Positions 60,006-64,000 of a DNA stretch of 64,000 nucleotides are shown here, in pieces. A program made the translations under genes and the position numbers. A model generated the notes under the pieces. The model was not told the DNA's origin. It searched no databases and saw nothing but the letters and a program-made list of their open reading frames with translations. Positions within the stretch are counted from its first letter, which is position 1, and every line of letters begins with the position of its first letter. Source of the DNA: an uncultured Clostridia bacterium. Lineage in GTDB: Bacteria; Bacillota; Clostridia; Oscillospirales; Ruminococcaceae. The DNA lies in NCBI GenBank assembly GCA_947625375.1, contig CANQOC010000002.1:1-64000 (forward strand), read 5' to 3'.

Positions 60006-60143
60006 TCTTTTTCCTTCCACACCCCCTGCCCCCTCTCCCTCAGAGAGAGAGGGGGTTCCACCCCACACCCGGCCGTTCACGTTCGTGAACGGCGCGACCA
60101 CTCCCCTCGAGGGGAGTGGTACTTGGCAAGGAGGACACTTGCG
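60006..60143 (+). repeat. Composite repeat D, copy 5
   Basis: Same order as the copy at 8705, including the preceding ATGCCTCATCTTTGATGTC stretch; both hairpins (GCCGTTCACGTTCGTGAACGGC and CCACTCCCCTCGAGGGGAGTGG) are intact. Confidence 0.7.
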
Positions 60144-60453
60144 AGCGTTACTGATAACTTGCGGTGACACCGCACTGCCATATAAAAGGAGTCCGCCTGC
60201 GGCGGACGCTCCTCGCGTCACTTGGACGTGACGCGTGTCGCCTGTTCCCCCTCCCTGCCCCTCCCCGGCGGGGAGGGGAACGGCGAGGAAACATAGCTGC
60301 GTTGTAAAAATTTGAAAGTGGCGCCTCACTTTGCTAAAAGGAATTCGCTTACGCTCATGCTATTTTTAGACTCCTACCCCCTGCCCCCTCCCACATGGGA
60401 GGGTGTGTTTGGAGCGCCGAGGCCATGTCTGACCGAAGCTACACGCCATAGGA

Positions 60454-60536
60454 GCATACGCTTGTTTTATCTGTGAACGCGAGCAATCAATCGTTTTCGA
60501 TTGCGAAGCGTGAACAGCTATAAAACAAGCTTATGC
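60454..60536. repeat. 83-bp palindromic element, copy 2
   Basis: Reverse complement of 6093-6175 with about four differences (end GCTTATGC instead of GCGTATGC, and AAA for GTG in the centre). Its right end touches cloverleaf copy 9 directly. Confidence 0.75.
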
Positions 60537-60643
60537 ACGCAGCCGCGACCGCCACCGGCGGTCGAAACGAAAGCAGCAGGAAAACCCCCTCCGGAGTTTT
60601 TATGCTTCTTTTCGTTTGCGCGCTTCGCGCGCCGGCTGCGCCC
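60537..60643 (-). repeat. Cloverleaf repeat element, copy 9
   Basis: Left outer arm ACGCAGCC is truncated where the 83-bp palindrome abuts it; right outer arm GGCTGCGCC. Arms GACCGCC-ACC-GGCGGTC, AACGAAA...TTTCGTT around AAAACCCCCTCCGGAGTTTT, and GCGCGC-TTC-GCGCGC are present. Confidence 0.65.
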
Positions 60644-60645
60644 CC

Positions 60646-61335
60646 TCACGTCACCCTGAAATGCCCGACGATATCATCTCGCAGCTCGAGTATATCCTGC
60701 TCATAGTGCGGCTGGTTCGAGCTGCCGTGGTGGATAACGAGCGGCGTGCCGTTTTTGTTGCGCCTGTCCGAGACAATGCCGATGTGCCCCTCGAACACGA
60801 CGATATCGCCGCCCTGCCACTCGCCGATTTCCCCGATGTCGGTCGTCAGCTCTTTCGCGGTGTGCCTGAAATATACAATCAGATTTCTCACGCGGCGGAA
60901 GTCAATATTCCTGTCGCCGACGTCGGCGTCATAATCGCTTCGGTTCCTTTCGATATCGGCGCTGACAAGCTCCATAAGGTCATAACCCGCAGCTTTCAGC
61001 GCCTGCGCGACTACGTCGGTGCATACGCCGTATCCGTCGTCGGGATAGCCGCCCTTATAGTAGCGGCTTTCATATTTCGGTTTTGTCGAGACATATGCCC
61101 GCGCGCCCGCAAGAATATCGCTCTGGTCGTCGATGCCGTCGCCGTCGCGGTCGACAGGGCTTATGTAGTCCGCGATGCCGAAATCCGCGTTGCTGTAGGT
61201 CGCTCCGCCGAAGAAATACCGAAACACCGCGCCGAGGTTGAATATCCTGCAGATTGCTATGACAAGTCCGAGAACCGCCGCCGCGATGAGGATTTTCCCG
61301 GGAGTTTTAAGATAATAATGCTTTTTTGTGCTCAT
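60646..61335 (-). CDS. DUF1287 protein, membrane-anchored NlpC/P60-like fold
   Basis: 229 residues with an N-terminal anchor (helix about 14-32) and an external domain that matches DUF1287: YISPVDRDGDGIDDQSDILA, then GGYPDDGYGVCTDVVAQALK with the likely catalytic Cys, NIDFRRVRNLIVYFRHTAKE, and WQGGDIVVFEGHIGIVSDRR with the likely catalytic His, then PLVIHHGSSN. The fold is that of NlpC/P60 cysteine peptidases, so a role in cell-wall or peptide amide cleavage is plausible but not shown. ATG 61335 follows GGGGCGATTTG, a weak ribosome binding site. It has its own promoter and is divergent from the carboxylesterase gene. The start of the external part (DRDGDGIDD) could bind calcium. Confidence 0.88.
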   Translation of the reverse strand: MSTKKHYYLKTPGKILIAAAVLGLVIAICRIFNLGAVFRYFFGGATYSNADFGIADYISPVDRDGDGIDDQSDILAGARAYVSTKPKYESRYYKGGYPDDGYGVCTDVVAQALKAAGYDLMELVSADIERNRSDYDADVGDRNIDFRRVRNLIVYFRHTAKELTTDIGEIGEWQGGDIVVFEGHIGIVSDRRNKNGTPLVIHHGSSNQPHYEQDILELRDDIVGHFRVT

Positions 61336-61359
61336 CAAATCGCCCCTTCCGACGATTTT

Positions 61360-61388
61360 ATTATCGTGCGGAAAGGGTGTAAAGTCAA
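61360..61388 (-). promoter_or_regulatory. Promoter of the DUF1287 gene
   Basis: TTGACT (61388-61383) and GATAAT (61365-61360) on the minus strand with a 17-bp spacer. Confidence 0.75.
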
Positions 61389-61467
61389 TCGAATTAAGTA
61401 AATCTTAATCAAAAATTAAGAATCCGACATCTTCTGACTTCTGACTTCTCACATCTGCCTTCTGATG

Positions 61468-61496
61468 TTGACATCCTCCCGCAACTATTATATAAT
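61468..61496 (+). promoter_or_regulatory. Promoter of the carboxylesterase-luxS unit
   Basis: Perfect boxes TTGACA (61468-61473) and TATAAT (61491-61496), spacer 17 bp. The -35 box lies at the edge of a pyrimidine-rich tract (61432-61467). Confidence 0.85.
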
Positions 61497-61538
61497 CAAT
61501 ATATAAACGTGCACAAGCGCGGATTGGAGGAACATTAT

Positions 61539-63050
61539 ATGCTGAGAATGACAAGAACAGAGAACGGAATCGTGCGCGGGATTGAGGCGGCGGACCCGAG
61601 AATCACCGCGTTCAAGGGAATCCCCTTTGCGGCGCCGCCGGTCGGCGAGAACAGGTGGAGAGCGCCGCAGCCGGCCGAGAATTGGGACGGCGTCCGCGAC
61701 TGCTGTCGCTTCGCCCCGATTTCGGTACAGGACACCCCGGGCGTCGGCACCGACATCTATTGCCGCGAATGGCACGTCGACCCCGACATCGCGATGGACG
61801 AGGACTGCCTCTATCTCAACGTCTGGACGCCGGCGAAGTCTGCCGACGAAAAGCTCCCCGTCTATGTCTGGTTCTTCGGCGGAGGACTCCAGTGGGGTTA
61901 TCCCGCCGAGATGGAGTTCGACGGTGAGCGGATTGCGCGGCGCGGAATCGTCGTCGTAAGCGTAAACTACCGCCTCAACGTCTTCGGGTTCCTTGCGCAC
62001 CCCGACCTGACGAAAAATCAACCCGACGCGCCTGCGAATTTCGGCAGCCTTGACCAACAGGCGGGTCTTAAATGGGTCAAGAGAAATATCGCGGCGTTCG
62101 GCGGCGACCCCGACTGCATCACGATTTCGGGGCAGTCCGCGGGCGGCGGAAGCGTCCTGAGCCAGATGGCGAGTCCGCAGAACAGGGGTCTCTTCAACCG
62201 CGCGGTCGTAATGAGCGGAATCATCAAAAATCCCTATATGCGCGGCGGAATCGGCACACCGAACACCCTTGAAAACGCCGAAAAAGAGGGTGCAGAGTTT
62301 ATCCGCACCCTTGGGGTGGACAGCATCGCCGAGGCGAGGAAAATCGACGCAAAAACCGTCCTCAAAAAATATAACGAATATGTCGCCGACCATCACAGAA
62401 TGTTCTCGGTCGAGGACGGAATCTTCTGCACCGGCGAGCCGTATACACAGATACTCCGCGGCGACTGCAACGACGTCCCGATGATGGCGGGAAACACCGG
62501 CGACGAGTTCCCGAGCTTTATCCCAGCCGAGACCGAGGCGGAATATGCCGAAAAGGTCCGCGAAATCTTCGGAAGCGACGCCGAAAGGTTTCTCGGCACA
62601 CCCGAGGCGAGGTTCGCCGAGGGCGGAATGTCCGCGAAGACGTCGGGCATCGAGCAGTCGGTCAAGGCGCTCTTCGCGGCGAAAAAGCGCTCCGGCTGTC
62701 CCAACAAAAACTATTACTACCGCTTTGAGCCCGACATTCCCGGCTGGGACAATCCCGGGACATTCCACTCGGTCGACCTCTGGTTCTTCTTCGAGACTCT
62801 TGCAAAGTGCTGGCGTCCCTTCGTCGGGCGGCACTATGACCTTGCGCGGCAGATGACGAATTACCTTTGCAACTTCATCAAGACCGGCGACCCGAACGGC
62901 GACGACGCCGACGGTTCGGCGCTTCCCGAATGGAAGCCGTTCTGTGACGAAACGCCGGTCGAGATGAGATTCACCGGAAACGGCGCGCTACCCGAAGAGG
63001 AAAAGAAGAGCGAATTTGCACAGATGCTTAGAAAAAAGATTCTTGAATGA
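61539..63050 (+). CDS. Type-B carboxylesterase
   Basis: 503-residue alpha/beta-hydrolase of the carboxylesterase/para-nitrobenzyl esterase family. Typical marks: GIPFAAPPVGENRWRAPQPA near the N-terminus, EDCLYLNVWTP (88-98), the oxyanion-hole WFFGGGLQWG (111-120), FGGDPDCITISGQSAGGGSV with nucleophile Ser200, and a C-terminal half with the remaining acid/His residues (GTFHSVDLWFFFETLAKCWR contains the His region). There is no signal peptide, so it is cytoplasmic. The natural ester is unknown; acyl or feruloyl sugar esters are possible in this setting. ATG 61539 follows GGAGG by eight bases; an earlier in-frame start at 61509 lacks a site. luxS follows after ten bases. Confidence 0.93.
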   Translation: MLRMTRTENGIVRGIEAADPRITAFKGIPFAAPPVGENRWRAPQPAENWDGVRDCCRFAPISVQDTPGVGTDIYCREWHVDPDIAMDEDCLYLNVWTPAKSADEKLPVYVWFFGGGLQWGYPAEMEFDGERIARRGIVVVSVNYRLNVFGFLAHPDLTKNQPDAPANFGSLDQQAGLKWVKRNIAAFGGDPDCITISGQSAGGGSVLSQMASPQNRGLFNRAVVMSGIIKNPYMRGGIGTPNTLENAEKEGAEFIRTLGVDSIAEARKIDAKTVLKKYNEYVADHHRMFSVEDGIFCTGEPYTQILRGDCNDVPMMAGNTGDEFPSFIPAETEAEYAEKVREIFGSDAERFLGTPEARFAEGGMSAKTSGIEQSVKALFAAKKRSGCPNKNYYYRFEPDIPGWDNPGTFHSVDLWFFFETLAKCWRPFVGRHYDLARQMTNYLCNFIKTGDPNGDDADGSALPEWKPFCDETPVEMRFTGNGALPEEEKKSEFAQMLRKKILE

Positions 63051-63060
63051 CGGAGGACAT

Positions 63061-63522
63061 ATGAAGAAAATCGCGCGCTTTACCGTCGACCACGACCGGC
63101 TTGAAAAGGGACTTTATGTCTCCCGTATCGACGGCGACGCAGTCACCTATGACATCAGAATGAAGAAGCCGAACGGCGGGGACTACCTTAAAAACGCCGA
63201 GCTGCACACCTTTGAGCACCTCTTCGCGACCTATGCGCGCAACAGCGAATACTCGGACAGCGTCATATATGTCGGTCCGATGGGCTGCCGCACCGGGTTC
63301 TATCTTGTGATGAGGGACAGCGTCGGGCGCGGCGGGTTCATCTCGCTGATTAAAGACTCCTTTAGGTTCATCGCCTCGTTCGAGGGCGAAATCCCCGGCG
63401 CAAAGCGAAAGGAATGTGGGAATTACCTTGAGCACGACCTTGACGGCGCCAAGCGCGTCGCGAGGGATATGATTGAGGTGCTTAAGGACTGGACGCCCGA
63501 GAAGATGGAATACGTCAAATAA
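63061..63522 (+). CDS. luxS: S-ribosylhomocysteine lyase
   Basis: Splits S-ribosylhomocysteine to homocysteine and DPD, the precursor of autoinducer 2, in the activated methyl cycle; cytoplasmic metalloenzyme. 153 residues, the usual length. Metal ligands His49 and His53 are in ELHTFEHLF, Cys119 in KECGNYLEHDL, and the catalytic Cys76 in VGPMGCRTGFYLV. The start at ATG 63061 follows GGAGG closely; a longer frame from 63016 overlaps the esterase gene and is rejected. It probably shares the esterase promoter. The neighbouring esterase has no known link to the pathway. A very large inverted repeat follows and likely ends transcription. Confidence 0.97.
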   Translation: MKKIARFTVDHDRLEKGLYVSRIDGDAVTYDIRMKKPNGGDYLKNAELHTFEHLFATYARNSEYSDSVIYVGPMGCRTGFYLVMRDSVGRGGFISLIKDSFRFIASFEGEIPGAKRKECGNYLEHDLDGAKRVARDMIEVLKDWTPEKMEYVK

Positions 63523-63527
63523 AACAA

Positions 63528-63737
63528 GGGAGAGGTTTAGCCCCTCTGAGACAAGAAAACAAGAGCGTCCGGCGGACGCTGCAAAGCACCGCAGAATCGC
63601 TCAAAGCTGCCAGATTCAAGGCGGCGGCTCGCACGCACTCCTTTGTGGAATGCAAGAGCCGCCAACAATGAAGATGGCGGCTTTGAGTTAGATTCTGCGG
63701 TCTTGTTTTCTTGTCTCAGAGGGGCGTTTCTTCTCCC
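63528..63737. repeat. Very large nested inverted repeat between luxS and the last gene
   Basis: Exact 24-bp arms at 63541-63564 (CCCCTCTGAGACAAGAAAAC and four more bases) and 63701-63724. Further pairs inside: CCGCAGAATC (63589-63598) with GATTCTGCGG (63691-63700), CTCAAAGCTGCC (63600-63611) with GGCGGCTTTGAG (63676-63687, one mismatch), and GGCGGCTC (63623-63630) with GAGCCGCC (63656-63663). A small AGCGTCC/GGACGCT hairpin branches off at 63563-63580. GGGAGA/TCTCCC extends the outer stem. It may be a bidirectional terminator, a structured RNA or a MITE-like element. Confidence 0.8.
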
Positions 63738-63743
63738 TTTCCT

Positions 63744-64000
63744 TTACTCCGCCGGTATGACCTCGGCGCTGAAGCTTTCGACCTCAATGTCGCATTCCGC
63801 GTAACGGTTATACATCGAGAAGCGGTACTCGCCGCTGTAGGCGAGCGGGTATTCGAGGACCGTCTCATAGCCGTCGAGGAGGATGTCGGCGGGGTATATC
63901 CATGTGTTGACGTCCTGATACGCCGGACCCTCGGTCTCGGCGATGGGATTGGACGGGTCGAGATAGAATCCGACCATGACGCTCTCGCCGATTTTCTCCT
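63744..64000 (-). CDS. Unidentified protein, C-terminal part
   Basis: The frame is open to the right edge, so only the last 84 or so residues are seen (EKIGESVMVGFYLDPSNPIA, then YQDVNTWIYPADILLDGYET, VLEYPLAYSGEYRFSMYNRY and a closing SFSAEVIPAE). The stretch is acidic, rich in Tyr and beta-prone, and looks like an extracellular or periplasmic domain. I recognise no family. An ATG inside (63977) is not a credible start because the frame continues upstream without a stop. It is convergent with luxS, from which it is separated by the large inverted repeat. Confidence 0.6.
   Translation of the reverse strand, partial: EKIGESVMVGFYLDPSNPIAETEGPAYQDVNTWIYPADILLDGYETVLEYPLAYSGEYRFSMYNRYAECDIEVESFSAEVIPAE

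Larger units (their letters stand above)
59265..60453. repeat. Repeat-filled region after the response regulator gene
   Basis: No gene supported in about 1.2 kb. ATTCGCT(T/G)CGC units occur near 59271, 59460, 59578, 59818 and 60343, with CCCTCCCACATGGGAGGG hairpins after several of them. A unit shared with 40499 lies at 59488-59576, a cloverleaf element at 59677-59784, composite repeat D at 60006-60143, and a GTCCGCC/GGCGGAC with CGTCAC/GTGACG pair at 60185-60240. Confidence 0.7.

Overview
The window looks like a chromosomal segment of a moderately GC-rich, Gram-positive anaerobe of the Clostridia, probably a gut Oscillospirales-type organism. The grounds are: lipoproteins with plain type II signal peptides, GGAGG-type ribosome binding sites, canonical TTGACA/TATAAT promoters nearly always with a 17-bp spacer, an Opp peptide importer, heterodimeric ABC exporters, an NHLM-type peptide export cluster, GH43 and CE2-like carbohydrate enzymes, LuxS and a PduL-type phosphotransacylase. 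This placement is inference; no rRNA or tRNA gene was seen. The first ~640 bases (start of a GntR regulator) are clearly more AT-rich than the rest and may be the edge of an acquired element.

Layout. 0-16 kb: short housekeeping operons (ung with a 32-codon membrane peptide, secG, glgP, a lipoprotein SGNH esterase, a phosphohexomutase, a MATE pump, a VOC protein, a DUF1508 protein, pduL), separated by long gene-free stretches packed with palindromic repeats. 16-25 kb: an oligopeptide ABC importer (oppA-B-C-D-F plus a DUF3899 protein) in which most subunits are enlarged by insertions. 25-34 kb: a heterodimeric ABC exporter, then an operon GNAT - DUF2156 - MATE/RsbW fusion - SpoIIE-type phosphatase. 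35-45 kb: another MATE pump, a cytoplasmic hybrid kinase with a dead first receiver coupled to a degenerate HD-GYP protein, and a membrane hybrid kinase followed by an orphan solute-binding lipoprotein. 45-48 kb: GH43 and an aldo/keto reductase with ferredoxin tail. 48-57 kb: a seven-gene minus-strand operon combining the NHLM export ATPases and a very short HlyD-like protein with a partner-switching set (STAS, degenerate HATPase, SpoIIE-type phosphatase, RsbW-like kinase). 57-59 kb: a divergent GHKL kinase/LytTR regulator pair whose kinase gene is broken by an exact 8-bp tandem duplication. 59-64 kb: repeats, DUF1287, a type-B carboxylesterase, luxS, a very large inverted repeat, and the end of an unidentified gene.

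How the genes work together. The most unusual theme is phosphoserine partner switching tied to exporters at two loci: the NHLM operon and the MATE-RsbW/PP2C operon. The two phosphatases share an almost identical catalytic domain (15 differences in 249 residues by eye) behind unrelated sensor domains. The promoter of the MATE-RsbW operon and the promoter of the kinase/LytTR pair beside the NHLM operon share an exact 15-mer and the same bases after the -10 box, which suggests common control. No NHLP precursor or modification enzyme lies in the window, so the cargo is unknown.

The gene-free stretches contain several repeat families. The best defined is a ~109-bp element that can fold as a cloverleaf (outer stem plus three arms), seen nine times. 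An 83-bp palindrome abuts two of the nine.
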